Assembly: GCF_000759795.1 (NCBI RefSeq)
Contig: NZ_BBMZ01000001.1
Span: 1-40,596, forward strand
Direction: 5' to 3'
Length of the DNA: 40,596 bases
DNA from: Pseudescherichia vulneris NBRC 102420
GTDB taxonomy: Bacteria; Pseudomonadota; Gammaproteobacteria; Enterobacterales; Enterobacteriaceae
Part shown: one piece after another, positions 18,335 to 27,111 of the stretch
Position numbering within the stretch: position 1 is the first letter of the stretch
Layout: every line of letters begins with the position of its first letter
The notes under the pieces: model-generated
Told to the model about the DNA's origin: nothing
What the model saw: only the letters and a program-made list of their open reading frames with translations
The model's database searches: none
Made by a program: the position numbers and the translations under genes

Positions 18335-18361
18335 GGAGGCAAGGTCACGTAACGCTATACT
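18333..18361 (+). promoter_or_regulatory. Putative promoter of ypjD
   Basis: TTGGAG (18333-18338), a 17-base spacer and TATACT (18356-18361) stand about 37 bases before ypjD. Confidence 0.5.
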
Positions 18362-18397
18362 GCCTCTCTTCTATCTACTGCAACTGTCGACATTACT

Positions 18398-19189
18398 ATG
18401 CCCGTTTTTGCCCTGCTTGCGCTTATTGCTTACTCTGTCAGCCTTGCGCTGATTATTCCCGGCCTGCTGCAAAAAAACAGCGGCTGGCGGCGGATGGCTA
18501 TCATCTCCGCGGTCATTGCCCTGGTAAGCCATGCACTGGCGTTGGAGGCGCGCATTTTTCCCGACGGCGATACGGGACAAAACCTAAGCCTGCTCAACGT
18601 CGGCTCGCTGGTCAGCCTGATGATCTGTACGGTGATGACCATCGTGGCGTCAAAGAATCGCGGCTGGCTGCTGCTGCCTATCGTCTACGCCTTCGCCCTG
18701 ATCAACCTGGCCTTCGCTACCTTTGTGCCCAACGAATTCGTCACTCACCTTGAGGCGACGCCGGGCATGATGGTGCACATTGGCCTGTCGCTGTTTGCCT
18801 ATGCGACGCTGATCATTGCCGCCATGTACGCCCTGCAGCTGGCGTGGATCGATTACCAGCTGAAGAACAAGCGTCTGGCCTTCAGCAGCGAGATGCCGCC
18901 GCTGATGAGCATTGAGCGTAAGATGTTTCACATCACCCAGATCGGCGTGGTGCTGCTGACGCTGACGCTCTGCACAGGCCTGTTCTACATGCGTAATCTG
19001 TTCAGCATGGAGAACATCGATAAGGCGGTGCTCTCCATCGTTGCCTGGTTTGTCTATATCGTTCTGCTGTGGGGGCACTATCATAAAGGATGGCGCGGTC
19101 GCCCGGTGGTCTGGTTTAACGTCGCGGGCGCAGGTCTTCTCACGCTGGCCTACTTTGGTAGCCGCGTTATTCAGCAATTTGCTGGCTAA
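18398..19189 (+). CDS. ypjD: YpjD inner-membrane protein, CcsA/HemX-like
   Basis: Polytopic inner-membrane protein of the cytochrome c assembly (CcsA/HemX-like) superfamily, 263 residues as in E. coli YpjD. About eight hydrophobic segments can be counted, the first at residues 2-22. Conserved histidines occur in ATPGMMVHIGLSL and in WGHYHKGW, the latter resembling the heme-handling tryptophan-rich region of relatives. The function in enterobacteria is not established. It lies 30 bases before yfjD, so the two are probably cotranscribed. Confidence 0.93.
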   Translation: MPVFALLALIAYSVSLALIIPGLLQKNSGWRRMAIISAVIALVSHALALEARIFPDGDTGQNLSLLNVGSLVSLMICTVMTIVASKNRGWLLLPIVYAFALINLAFATFVPNEFVTHLEATPGMMVHIGLSLFAYATLIIAAMYALQLAWIDYQLKNKRLAFSSEMPPLMSIERKMFHITQIGVVLLTLTLCTGLFYMRNLFSMENIDKAVLSIVAWFVYIVLLWGHYHKGWRGRPVVWFNVAGAGLLTLAYFGSRVIQQFAG

Positions 19190-19219
19190 GCACAAACGTA
19201 AAGTACGTAAGGAACTCTC

Positions 19220-20506
19220 TTGGAACACATCTCCACCACCACGCTGATTATCACGCTGATCGTCATGGTGGTGATCTCCGCCTACTTCTCCGGCTCCGAA
19301 ACCGGCATGATGACGCTGAACCGCTACCGGCTGCGTCACATGGCGAAGCAGGGCAACCGCGCAGCAAAGCGCGTAGAAAAATTGCTGCGCAAACCCGACC
19401 GTCTCATCAGCCTGGTGCTGATCGGTAACAACCTGGTTAACATCCTCGCCTCCGCGCTCGGCACCATCGTCGGCATGCGCCTCTACGGCAACGCCGGGGT
19501 GGCGATTGCCACCGGGGTGCTGACCTTTGTGGTGCTGGTCTTTGCCGAGGTGCTGCCGAAAACCATCGCCGCGCTCTACCCGGAAAAGGTCGCCTTCCCC
19601 AGCAGCGTTCTGCTCGGGCCGCTGCAGATCGTCATGATGCCGCTGGTGTGGCTGCTCAATACCGTGACCCGCCTGCTGATGCGCATGGTGGGTATCAAGG
19701 CCGACGTGGTGGTGAGCAGTGCGCTGAGCAAAGAGGAGCTGCGCACTATCGTCCATGAATCCCGCTCGCAGATGTCGCGTCGTAATCAGGACATGCTGCT
19801 GTCGGTGCTGGATCTGGAGAAGGTCAGCGTTAACGACATCATGGTGCCGCGCAATGAGATTGTCGGTATCGACATCAATGACGACTGGAAGTCCATTGTT
19901 CGCCAGCTGACCCACTCCCCGCACGGGCGCATCGTGCTGTACCGCGAATCGCTAGACGACACCATCAGCATGCTGCGGGTGCGCGAAGCCTACCGCCTGA
20001 TGACCGAAAAGCAGGAGTTTACCAAAGAGATGCTGCTGCGCGCGGCGGATGAGATCTACTACATCCCCGAAGGCACGCCCCTCAGCGTCCAGCTGGTGAA
20101 ATTCCAACGTAATAAGAAAAAGGTTGGCCTGGTGGTCGACGAGTACGGTGACGTGCAGGGCCTGCTGACGGTAGAGGATATTCTCGAAGAGATCGTCGGC
20201 GACTTTACCACCTCAATGTCCCCTACCCTTGCAGAAGAGGTCACCCCACAGAACGACGGGTCGGTGATCATTGACGGCACCGCCAACGTGCGCGAGCTCA
20301 ATAAAGCCTTTAACTGGCAGCTGCCGGAAGAGGAAGCGCGCACCATCAACGGCATGCTGCTGGAGGCGTTAGAGGAGATCCCTGCTGCGGGAACGCGGGT
20401 ACGTATTGCCCAGTACGACATCGATATTCTCGACGTACAGGACAACATGATTAAGCAGGTGAAGGTGTTGCCGGTTAAACCGCTGCGGGAGAGCGTAACA
20501 GAGTAA
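19220..20506 (+). CDS. yfjD: YfjD (CorB) CNNM/HlyC-CorC family transporter
   Basis: Inner-membrane protein of the CNNM/CorB family, in Salmonella tied to magnesium and cobalt efflux. The 428 residues have an N-terminal DUF21 domain with three or four membrane helices (about 1-185), a CBS pair (about 200-325, starting VNDIMVPRNEIVG) and a C-terminal CorC_HlyC domain (about 340-420). The start codon is TTG at 19220, read from the AAGGA site 6-7 bases upstream and from alignment with the E. coli N-terminus (LEHISTTTL). The next ATG (19265) would cut into the first membrane helix. It ends against a REP element and the convergent grpE. Confidence 0.93.
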   Translation: MEHISTTTLIITLIVMVVISAYFSGSETGMMTLNRYRLRHMAKQGNRAAKRVEKLLRKPDRLISLVLIGNNLVNILASALGTIVGMRLYGNAGVAIATGVLTFVVLVFAEVLPKTIAALYPEKVAFPSSVLLGPLQIVMMPLVWLLNTVTRLLMRMVGIKADVVVSSALSKEELRTIVHESRSQMSRRNQDMLLSVLDLEKVSVNDIMVPRNEIVGIDINDDWKSIVRQLTHSPHGRIVLYRESLDDTISMLRVREAYRLMTEKQEFTKEMLLRAADEIYYIPEGTPLSVQLVKFQRNKKKVGLVVDEYGDVQGLLTVEDILEEIVGDFTTSMSPTLAEEVTPQNDGSVIIDGTANVRELNKAFNWQLPEEEARTINGMLLEALEEIPAAGTRVRIAQYDIDILDVQDNMIKQVKVLPVKPLRESVTE

Positions 20507-20588
20507 TAGGCCGGGCAAACGCAGTGCCGCCCGGCATAGCAGCCTCAGCACAGTAACGCCCGGTGGCGCTTCGCTTACCGGGCCTACA
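20507..20588. repeat. REP/BIME element between yfjD and grpE
   Basis: Two REP-type palindromes lie back to back: GCCGGGC...GCCCGGC (20510-20535) and GCCCGGTGGCG...TTACCGGGC ending CCTACA (20558-20586). This is the usual form of enterobacterial REP sequences placed between convergent genes, where they can bound transcripts and bind gyrase. No separate T-tract terminator is visible here. Confidence 0.85.
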
Positions 20589-20604
20589 AATTACACCGTG
20601 CTGA

Positions 20605-21198
20605 TTAGGCCTTCGCTTTCGCGACGGTGACCATCGCGGCGCGCAGGGTGCGGCCGTTCAGGGTGTAGCCTTTCTGCATCACAGCCAGCACGTTGCCTGC
20701 CGCGACCTCTTCAGATTCAACCATGGCAATCGCCTGGTGAACGTTCGGATCCAGCGGCACGTTGGTGTCGGCAACCACGTCAACGCCGAACTTGCGCACC
20801 ACGTCCAGCATCGACTTCATGGTCAGCTCGATACCTTCCACCATCGGTGCCAGCTCTGGGTTAGCTTTATCCGCCACTTCCAGCGCGCGATCCAGGCTGT
20901 CGATCACCGGCAGCAGTTCATTGATAAACTTCTCCAGCGCAAACTTGTGCGCCTTCTCAATGTCCAGCTCGGTGCGGCGACGCAGGTTTTCCATCTCGGC
21001 TTTGATACGCAGGACACCGTCACGCTCGCGATTCTGCGCCTCGACTAACTGCGCTTCGAGGTTCGCAATTTTTTCATCGCGCGGATCCACCTGCTCAACA
21101 GAAGCGTCAGACTCTACTGCCTCAACCTCTTCATGCTGCTCCGTGATAATTTCTTCCGGGGCTTGCCCCTCAGGCGTTTTCTGTTCTTTACTACTCAT
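20605..21198 (-). CDS. grpE: GrpE nucleotide exchange factor
   Basis: Releases ADP from DnaK and acts as the thermosensor of the DnaK cycle. The 197 residues match E. coli GrpE: an acidic disordered N-terminus (1-40), a long coiled coil (about 45-110, [15 protein letters not shown] onward), a four-helix bundle and a C-terminal beta domain (about 140-197). The frame runs 8 codons further upstream, but MSSKEQK is the family start and has GGAG in front. It is driven by a sigma-32 promoter and is divergent from nadK. Confidence 0.98.
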   Translation of the reverse strand: MSSKEQKTPEGQAPEEIITEQHEEVEAVESDASVEQVDPRDEKIANLEAQLVEAQNRERDGVLRIKAEMENLRRRTELDIEKAHKFALEKFINELLPVIDSLDRALEVADKANPELAPMVEGIELTMKSMLDVVRKFGVDVVADTNVPLDPNVHQAIAMVESEEVAAGNVLAVMQKGYTLNGRTLRAAMVTVAKAKA

Positions 21199-21243
21199 GA
21201 ATTTCTCCGCGTTTTTTTGCATTTATCTCGCTAACTTCGCTTA

Positions 21244-21271
21244 TTATGGGGATCAGTTTTCCGGTTTCAAG
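21244..21271 (-). promoter_or_regulatory. sigma-32 heat-shock promoter of grpE
   Basis: On the minus strand CTTGAAA (21265-21271), 13 bases and CCCCATAA (21244-21251) give a near-perfect sigma-32 promoter about 45 bases before grpE. Confidence 0.92.
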
Positions 21272-21319
21272 AGAAGCCTTAAGATTGTCACCCTTCATTT
21301 GGCAAAAGGACTCCAGATA

Positions 21320-22198
21320 ATGAGTACTCATTTCACCTGTATTGGGATCGTCGGCCACCCGCGTCACCCTACGGCGCTGACCACACATGAGATGCTCTGG
21401 CGCTGGCTGTCTGGCCGGGGATATGACGTCATCGTTGAGCAGCAGATCGCTCAGGAGCTAAAACTGACCAACGTGCGCACCGGCACGCTGGCGGAGATTG
21501 GCCAGCAGGCCGATCTGGCGGTGGTGGTCGGCGGCGACGGCAATATGCTCGGCGCGGCCCGCACCCTGGCGCGTTACGATATTAAGGTTATCGGTATTAA
21601 CCGTGGCAACCTCGGCTTTCTGACCGATCTCGATCCGGATAACGCCCAGCAGCAGCTGGCGGACGTGCTTGAAGGGCACTACATCAGCGAAAAGCGCTTT
21701 TTGCTGGAGGCCCAGGTGTGCCAGCACGACTGCCAGAAGCGGATCAGCACCGCCATCAATGAGGTGGTTCTGCATCCGGGCAAGGTGGCGCATATGATCG
21801 AGTTTGAGGTCTATATCGATGAGGTGTTTGCCTTCTCCCAGCGCTCGGACGGCCTGATCATCTCTACCCCCACCGGCTCCACGGCCTACTCGCTCTCGGC
21901 GGGCGGCCCGATCCTCACCCCGTCGCTGGACGCCATTACCCTGGTGCCGATGTTCCCGCATACGCTGTCGGCTCGCCCGCTGGTGATCAACAGCAGCAGC
22001 ACGATCCGCCTGCGCTTCTCGCATCGGCGTAGCGATCTGGAGATCAGCTGCGACAGCCAGATTGCGCTGCCGATCCAGGAGGGTGAAGATGTGTTAATCC
22101 GCCGCTGTGACTACCATCTCAACCTGATCCACCCGAAGGATTATAGCTATTTTAATACCCTAAGCTCCAAGCTGGGCTGGTCAAAAAAATTGTTCTGA
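21320..22198 (+). CDS. nadK: NadK NAD kinase
   Basis: Phosphorylates NAD to NADP in the cytoplasm. The 292 residues equal E. coli NadK, with the GGDGN motif (near 72-76), the [15 protein letters not shown] segment (near 175-190) and a beta-rich C-terminal domain. The frame is open far upstream through antisense grpE, but the ATG at 21320 matches the family start ([16 protein letters not shown], one or two residues from E. coli) with AAAGGA 10 bases before it. Confidence 0.97.
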   Translation: MSTHFTCIGIVGHPRHPTALTTHEMLWRWLSGRGYDVIVEQQIAQELKLTNVRTGTLAEIGQQADLAVVVGGDGNMLGAARTLARYDIKVIGINRGNLGFLTDLDPDNAQQQLADVLEGHYISEKRFLLEAQVCQHDCQKRISTAINEVVLHPGKVAHMIEFEVYIDEVFAFSQRSDGLIISTPTGSTAYSLSAGGPILTPSLDAITLVPMFPHTLSARPLVINSSSTIRLRFSHRRSDLEISCDSQIALPIQEGEDVLIRRCDYHLNLIHPKDYSYFNTLSSKLGWSKKLF

Positions 22199-22214
22199 AA
22201 ACGGCGGCGGGTGC

Positions 22215-22242
22215 TTTACTGGATATAAAACCTGTTTATACT
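22215..22242 (+). promoter_or_regulatory. Promoter of recN
   Basis: TTTACT (22215-22220), a 16-base spacer and TATACT (22237-22242). Both LexA boxes overlap it. Confidence 0.65.
22217..22236 (+). promoter_or_regulatory. Second, weaker LexA box of recN
   Basis: CTGG-ATATAAAA-CCTG has 5 of 8 core positions of the LexA box. It lies immediately upstream of the strong box, where E. coli recN has its second operator. Confidence 0.5.
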
Positions 22243-22258
22243 GTACGAAAACACAGTT
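22239..22258 (+). promoter_or_regulatory. LexA (SOS) box of recN
   Basis: TACTGT-ACGAAAAC-ACAGTT has a perfect CTGT-N8-ACAG core and overlaps the recN -10 box, as in E. coli, where recN is among the strongly LexA-repressed SOS genes. Confidence 0.9.
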
Positions 22259-22285
22259 ATGGTTTTTCATACAGGAAAAGCGGCT

Positions 22286-23947
22286 ATGCTGGCACAACTG
22301 ACCATCAGTAATTTTGCAATTGTTCGCGAGCTGGAAATTGATTTTCACAGCGGCATGACCGCCATTACTGGCGAAACCGGCGCGGGTAAATCCATTGCCA
22401 TCGATGCCCTCGGGCTGTGCCTTGGCGGGCGTGCAGACGCCGACATGGTTCGCACCGACGCCGCACGCGCCGATCTCTGCGCCCGCTTTTCCCTGAAAGA
22501 CACCCCTGCTGCCCAGCGCTGGCTGGAAGCGAACCAGCTTGAAGATGGCCGTGAGTGCCTGCTGCGTCGCGTCATCAGCAGCGACGGCCGCTCCCGTGGC
22601 TTTATCAACGGCACGGCGGTGCCCCTCTCCCAGCTGCGTGAGCTGGGCCAGCTTCTCATTCAGATCCACGGCCAGCACGCGCACCAGCTGCTGACCAAGT
22701 CCGATCACCAGAAAACCCTGCTCGATGGCTATGCCGGGGAGTATGCTCTTACCCAGCAGATGGCAGAGCACTACCGCCTGTGGAACCACAGCTGCCGCGA
22801 GCTGGCCCAGCATCAGCAGCAGAGCCAGGAGCGCAGCGCCCGCGCCGAGCTGCTGCACTACCAGCTGAAAGAGCTGAACGACTTCAGTCCGCAGCCGGGC
22901 GAGTTTGAGCGCATCGACGAAGAGTACAAGCGTCTCGCTAACAGCGGCCAGCTGCTGAGCACCAGCCAGAACGCTCTGACGCTGCTCGCCGACAGCGACG
23001 ACGCCAACCTCCAGAGCCAGCTCTACACCGCCCGTCAGATGGTGACCGAGCTGGTGGGCATGGACAGCAAGCTCTCCAGCGTGCTCGATATGCTGGAAGA
23101 GGCCGCCATTCAGCTGAGCGAAGCCAGCGACGAGCTGCGCCACTACTGCGACCGCCTCGACCTCGATCCGAACCGCCTCTACGAGCTGGAGCAGCGCATC
23201 GCCAAGCAGATTTCGCTGGCGCGCAAACATCACGTCACCCCGGAAGAGTTGCCGGCGCACTATCAGGCGCTGCTTGATGAGCAGCAGCAGCTTGACGATC
23301 AGGCCGACTCTCAGGAGACGCTCTCCCTGGCGGTGCAGAAGCACCATCAGCAGGCGCTGGCGACCGCGCAGCTGCTGCATGCGCAGCGCATGAAGTATGC
23401 CCAGGAGCTGAGCGGGCTGATCACCGAGAGCATGCACGCCCTGTCGATGCCGCACGGTCGTTTCCATATCGACGTTAGCTTTGACGAGCGTCACCTGACG
23501 CTGGAAGGGGCTGACCGCATTGAGTTCCGCGTAACCACCAACCCGGGCCAACCGATGCAGGCGATTTCGAAAGTGGCCTCCGGCGGTGAGCTGTCGCGTA
23601 TCGCCCTGGCGATCCAGGTGATTACCGCCCGTAAGATGGAAACCCCGGCGCTGATTTTCGATGAGGTTGACGTGGGGATCAGCGGCCCGACCGCAGCGGT
23701 AGTCGGCAAACTGCTGCGCCAGCTGGGGGAATCCACCCAGGTGATGTGCGTAACGCACCTGCCGCAGGTGGCGGGCTGTGGTCACCACCACTTCTACGTC
23801 AGCAAAGAGACCGACGGTGCCATGACCGAAACCCACATGCAGCCGCTGGATAAAAAGGCACGGCTGCAGGAGCTGGCGCGCCTGCTGGGCGGCAGCGAGG
23901 TCACCCGGAACACGCTGGCTAATGCGAAAGAACTGCTCGCAGCCTAA
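22286..23947 (+). CDS. recN: RecN SMC-like DNA repair ATPase
   Basis: SOS-induced SMC-type protein for double-strand break repair by recombination. The 553 residues match E. coli RecN: an N-terminal Walker [11 protein letters not shown] near 28-37, coiled-coil arms (about 150-370), and the C-terminal ABC signature [13 protein letters not shown] with Walker [12 protein letters not shown]. An ATG at 22259 is in frame but lies directly behind the LexA box; [10 protein letters not shown] is the family start with AGGA 9-10 bases upstream. Confidence 0.98.
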   Translation: MLAQLTISNFAIVRELEIDFHSGMTAITGETGAGKSIAIDALGLCLGGRADADMVRTDAARADLCARFSLKDTPAAQRWLEANQLEDGRECLLRRVISSDGRSRGFINGTAVPLSQLRELGQLLIQIHGQHAHQLLTKSDHQKTLLDGYAGEYALTQQMAEHYRLWNHSCRELAQHQQQSQERSARAELLHYQLKELNDFSPQPGEFERIDEEYKRLANSGQLLSTSQNALTLLADSDDANLQSQLYTARQMVTELVGMDSKLSSVLDMLEEAAIQLSEASDELRHYCDRLDLDPNRLYELEQRIAKQISLARKHHVTPEELPAHYQALLDEQQQLDDQADSQETLSLAVQKHHQQALATAQLLHAQRMKYAQELSGLITESMHALSMPHGRFHIDVSFDERHLTLEGADRIEFRVTTNPGQPMQAISKVASGGELSRIALAIQVITARKMETPALIFDEVDVGISGPTAAVVGKLLRQLGESTQVMCVTHLPQVAGCGHHHFYVSKETDGAMTETHMQPLDKKARLQELARLLGGSEVTRNTLANAKELLAA

Positions 23948-24094
23948 ACTTTTCAGCTAATTCTGGGTCATAGTGAGACATAAAATCGCCGCTGGATCCG
24001 ATAGCAGAGGTTTCAAACTCGCTAAAGGTCTATTATTATCGGCATATTACAAATGAGCCGCGTACTACCAGGCCCGAAAAGGAACCAAATCACT

Positions 24095-24433
24095 ATGCGC
24101 TGTAAAACGCTGACTGCTGCCGCAGCGGTTCTTCTGATGATGACTGCTGGCTGTTCCACTCTGGAGAAAGTGGTTTACCGCCCAGATATCAACCAGGGGA
24201 ACTATCTGGCACCTAACGACATCTCTAAAATTCGTATCGGCATGACGCAACAGCAGGTTGCCTATGCGCTGGGTACTCCGATGATGAGCGATCCGTTTGG
24301 TACTAACACCTGGTTCTACGTGTTCCGCCAGCAGCCAGGCCATGAAGATGTCACGCAGCAGACGCTGACCCTGACCTTTAACAGTAACGGCGTGCTGACC
24401 AACATCGATAACAAACCGGCCCTGTCCAACTAG
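24095..24433 (+). CDS. bamE: BamE outer-membrane assembly lipoprotein
   Basis: Small lipoprotein of the BAM complex (formerly SmpA), which stabilises the BamA-BamD contact. The 112 residues have a signal peptide with lipobox TAGC (Cys20) and a SmpA/OmlA domain with [16 protein letters not shown] and [23 protein letters not shown] is the family start; the frame is open 14 codons further upstream without support. It is monocistronic, between recN and a terminator. Confidence 0.97.
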   Translation: MRCKTLTAAAAVLLMMTAGCSTLEKVVYRPDINQGNYLAPNDISKIRIGMTQQQVAYALGTPMMSDPFGTNTWFYVFRQQPGHEDVTQQTLTLTFNSNGVLTNIDNKPALSN

Positions 24434-24450
24434 GTCCCGTCAGGTAAACA

Positions 24451-24480
24451 AACAAAAAGCGCTCAATGAGCGCTTTTTTG
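24451..24480. terminator. Bidirectional terminator between bamE and rnfH
   Basis: Stem AAAAAGCGCTC/GAGCGCTTTTT with a 3-base loop and T-runs on both strands, placed between the convergent bamE and rnfH genes. Confidence 0.9.
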
Positions 24481-24510
24481 TTGGAGCACGTTTTTTATTT
24501 GAGCACGTCG

Positions 24511-24801
24511 CTATTCGTCGTCCGCTTTTTCCGCACGCTTGCGCCGCAGCTCTTTCGGATCGGCAATCAGCGGGCGGTAGATCTCCACCCTGTCACCGTC
24601 CTGCACGGCGTCGGCAAGCTTCACCGGACGACTGAAGATACCCACCTTGTTTTTCGCAAGATCGATATCGGAACGCAGCTCCAGCAGACCCGAGGCGTTA
24701 ATCGCCTCCTCCACCGTTGCCCCCTCGCTCAGCGTCACGCGCTGCAGGTACTGCTTCTCCGGCAGGGCATAGGCCACTTCAACGCGAATGTCACCCGGCA
24801 C
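24511..24801 (-). CDS. rnfH: RnfH/YfjF ubiquitin-fold protein
   Basis: A 96-residue protein of the RnfH family with a beta-grasp (ubiquitin-like) fold; the role is not established. [26 protein letters not shown] and [18 protein letters not shown] match E. coli YfjF. The start is GTG (24801), 11 bases inside the end of ratA in another frame, with GAGG 6 bases before it, so translation is likely coupled to ratA. The longer ATG frame to 24873 is only overlap with ratA. Confidence 0.92.
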   Translation of the reverse strand: MPGDIRVEVAYALPEKQYLQRVTLSEGATVEEAINASGLLELRSDIDLAKNKVGIFSRPVKLADAVQDGDRVEIYRPLIADPKELRRKRAEKADDE

Positions 24802-25228
24802 TGTAAACCTCTTTGGCGCGATGGGTAAACGCCTGCACCATGTTTGAGGCCAGCTCTTTGAACACGTGACCAAACGCCAGCTCGATCAGCTTGTTGGTGA
24901 ATTCGAAGTCCAGATTGAACTCAATACGGCAGGCATCGGGACTCAGCGGCGTAAACCGCCAGCCGCCCATCAGCTGCTTAAAGGGACCATCCACCAGCTG
25001 CATCAGAATGCTTTGGTTATTGGTAAGGGTGTTACGGGTAGTGAACGTCTTGCTGATGCCTGCCTTCGAGACATCAACGGCAGCCGTCATCTGCGTCGGG
25101 CTTGCTTCCAGAACCCGGCTGCCGGTACAGCCTGGCAAAAATTCCGGGTAGGACTTTACGTCGTTCACTAATTGATACATCTGCTCTGCGCTGTAAGGCA
25201 CTAAAGCAGTTCGGCTTATCTGCGGCAT
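24791..25228 (-). CDS. ratA: RatA START-domain protein (coenzyme Q binding family)
   Basis: A 145-residue START-like protein of the polyketide cyclase/COQ10 family. In E. coli it was reported to hinder 70S subunit association (ribosome association toxin), while the fold and the COQ10 kinship suggest a ubiquinone-related role. [23 protein letters not shown] and PEFLPGC are conserved. The ATG at 25228 has AGGAT 8 bases upstream; a longer frame to 25267 exists. It forms a pair with rnfH and is divergent from smpB. Confidence 0.93.
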   Translation of the reverse strand: MPQISRTALVPYSAEQMYQLVNDVKSYPEFLPGCTGSRVLEASPTQMTAAVDVSKAGISKTFTTRNTLTNNQSILMQLVDGPFKQLMGGWRFTPLSPDACRIEFNLDFEFTNKLIELAFGHVFKELASNMVQAFTHRAKEVYSAG

Positions 25229-25382
25229 AGCGTTATCCTGAGGTCTACACCTCATAAATAATAACATTTCCTGTCCAGGAAAGGAAAACGCAAAGGCAAA
25301 CTCATGCTAATATAACGCGTTACACCTCGCAGGATAGATGGGGTATTTTTCAACAGCTGATTACCGACGATTTACGATACTT

Positions 25383-25865
25383 ATGACAAAGAAAAAAGCA
25401 CATAAACCGGGTTCCGCTACCATTGCGCTCAACAAGCGCGCCCGTCACGAATATTTTATCGAAGAAGAGTTCGAAGCGGGCGTCTCCCTTCAGGGTTGGG
25501 AAGTGAAGTCCCTGCGCGCCGGGAAGGCCAACATCAGCGACAGCTATGTGATCCTCATTGAGGGTGAAGCCTACCTGTTCGGCGCCAACTTTACGCCGCT
25601 GAGCGTCGCCTCCAGCCATGTCGTCTGCGACCCTACCCGCAACCGTAAGCTGCTGCTCAACCAGCGCGAGCTCGACACGCTCTATGGCCGCGTAAACCGC
25701 GAAGGCTATACCGTTGTCGCCCTCTCTATGTACTGGAAAAATGCCTGGTGCAAAGTGAAGATTGGCGTCGCGCGCGGTAAGAAACAGCACGACAAACGCT
25801 CCGATGTGAAAGAGCGCGAGTGGCAGGTCGATAAAGCCCGTATTATGAAAAACGCCGGGCGCTAA
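25383..25865 (+). CDS. smpB: SmpB tmRNA-binding protein
   Basis: Binds tmRNA and brings it to stalled ribosomes for trans-translation. The 160 residues match E. coli SmpB from [10 protein letters not shown] to the basic tail ([24 protein letters not shown]) that enters the mRNA channel. The start is by homology; no clear ribosome site precedes it, and the 15 extra upstream codons have none either. In E. coli the tmRNA gene ssrA follows; here the adhesin locus comes next and ssrA is not in the window. Confidence 0.97.
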   Translation: MTKKKAHKPGSATIALNKRARHEYFIEEEFEAGVSLQGWEVKSLRAGKANISDSYVILIEGEAYLFGANFTPLSVASSHVVCDPTRNRKLLLNQRELDTLYGRVNREGYTVVALSMYWKNAWCKVKIGVARGKKQHDKRSDVKEREWQVDKARIMKNAGR

Positions 25866-25886
25866 ACTGCAACATCTCAAGCACCT

Positions 25887-25907
25887 CCCTCTCCGCTGGG
25901 GAGAGGG
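25887..25907. repeat. Hairpin at the smpB/adaptor convergence
   Basis: Perfect inverted repeat CCCTCTCC/GGAGAGGG with a 5-base loop, about 20 bases after smpB and 25 bases after the end of the HlyD-type gene read from the other side. There is no T-run on either strand, so it is not a standard terminator. The motif resembles dispersed intergenic palindromes of enterobacteria. Confidence 0.55.
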
Positions 25908-25931
25908 TGTGCCTGCCTTCTGTAAGATTGC

Positions 25932-27101
25932 CTAGCGCTCGCGCAGCGCCTCGTTGACCTTGTTCAGCGGCTTGATCAGGTAGTCCATCACCGATTTCTG
26001 TCCGGTTTTAATCTCTACGTTTGCCACCATACCCGGCAGGATTGGGAAGCGCTGACCACTCTTGTTTTGCAGTTCGGCGCTCTTGGTGCGCACATAGACG
26101 CGGTAGTAGAACTGGTCCCGGCGTACCTCATCCTGAAGCGTATCCGGCGACACCACCTCCACCAGACCGGTAAGATTCCCGTAGATCGAGGAGTCGTAGG
26201 CGGTGACCTTGACCGTCGCGGGCAGGCCCGGACGGATGTAGGCGATATCCCGTGGGTTAATCCGGGTCTCGACTAAAAGCTGATCCTCCAGCGGGACGAT
26301 CTCCATCAGCTTGCCCCCCGGTTGCAGGACGCCGCCGACGGTGGTGACCTGAATATCCTTGACGATGCCGCGCACCGGCGAGAAGAGCGTCGCCCTATCC
26401 ACCTGATCCGCTTTACCGCTCATCGCCTGGATCTGCGCGTCGAGATCGGCGTTGTTTTTTACCTGCTCCTCGCGGGCGCGCACCGCAAACTGGTTGCGCG
26501 CCTCGTCGATCTTACCCTGTAGCTCGGTAGCCTGCCGCTGAAGGCGGATCACCTCTACCTCACTTGCCGCGCCCTTGGCCACCAGCGGCTGGGTCATGCG
26601 CAGCTCTGACATCACCAGCTGATAGGTTTTTTGCAGGTTTGCCACCGTCTCGTTCAGATTGCGCCGCCGGGATTCGTACAGCTGCCGCTCACGCGCCACC
26701 AGCTCCGGCTCGCGCATCGACTCCTCGCTAAAGCGCAGCGGCTCTCCGGTCAGCTCCGAGCGCAGACGCTCGCTGGACGCGCGCAGCGCCCGCACCCTGG
26801 CCGCCGACTCACCGTAGTTAGACTGAAAGCGAGTGGGATCGAGCCGGGCAAGCATCTGCCCGCGCTCAACGATATCCCCCTCGCGCACCAGCATCGCGCT
26901 GACAATGCCGCCGTCGAGGCTCTCGATCACCTGAGCATGGGTTGACGGCGTGATCTTGCCCGTTCCCACCGTCACCTCATCCAGAATCGCCCACCACGCC
27001 CACACCACGAAGATCAGCAGCCCCGCCAACGTCAGCCAGATCACCGACGAGTAGAACCGCCCCTGACGGGCGAGATCGTCCTGCATACTCAGTTGACTCA
27101 T
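25932..27101 (-). CDS. HlyD-family type I secretion adaptor (BapD-like)
   Basis: Periplasmic membrane-fusion protein linking the ABC exporter to the outer-membrane channel. The 389 residues have a short cytoplasmic N-terminus, one membrane helix (about 19-41), a lipoyl-like half domain (DGGIVSAMLVREGDIVERGQMLARLDP, near 62-90), a long coiled-coil hairpin (about 95-230), the second lipoyl half (PVRGIVKDIQVTTVGGVLQPG) and a beta-barrel end. It is last in the adhesin locus, 10 bases after the exporter gene with GAGGAG as its ribosome site, and converges on smpB. Position and type match bapD of Salmonella and lapC of Pseudomonas. Confidence 0.93.
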   Translation of the reverse strand: MSQLSMQDDLARQGRFYSSVIWLTLAGLLIFVVWAWWAILDEVTVGTGKITPSTHAQVIESLDGGIVSAMLVREGDIVERGQMLARLDPTRFQSNYGESAARVRALRASSERLRSELTGEPLRFSEESMREPELVARERQLYESRRRNLNETVANLQKTYQLVMSELRMTQPLVAKGAASEVEVIRLQRQATELQGKIDEARNQFAVRAREEQVKNNADLDAQIQAMSGKADQVDRATLFSPVRGIVKDIQVTTVGGVLQPGGKLMEIVPLEDQLLVETRINPRDIAYIRPGLPATVKVTAYDSSIYGNLTGLVEVVSPDTLQDEVRRDQFYYRVYVRTKSAELQNKSGQRFPILPGMVANVEIKTGQKSVMDYLIKPLNKVNEALRER

Positions 27102-27111
27102 CGCTCGCTCC

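Noticed and set aside
18650-19924. Long minus-strand frame opposite ypjD and yfjD (about 420 codons)
   Set aside because: It spans two conserved genes and their junction, is rich in His, Gln and Asp, and has no domain; it is a reading-frame shadow.
22181-23836. Long open frame on the minus strand opposite recN (about 550 codons)
   Set aside because: It is antisense to recN, has low-complexity Gln/Leu/Ala/His composition without a recognisable domain, and arises from GC-rich codon use.
25866-25931. tmRNA gene (ssrA) behind smpB
   Set aside because: Only 66 bases separate smpB and the adaptor gene, and no tRNA-like ends or tag frame are present; ssrA probably lies past the adhesin gene.
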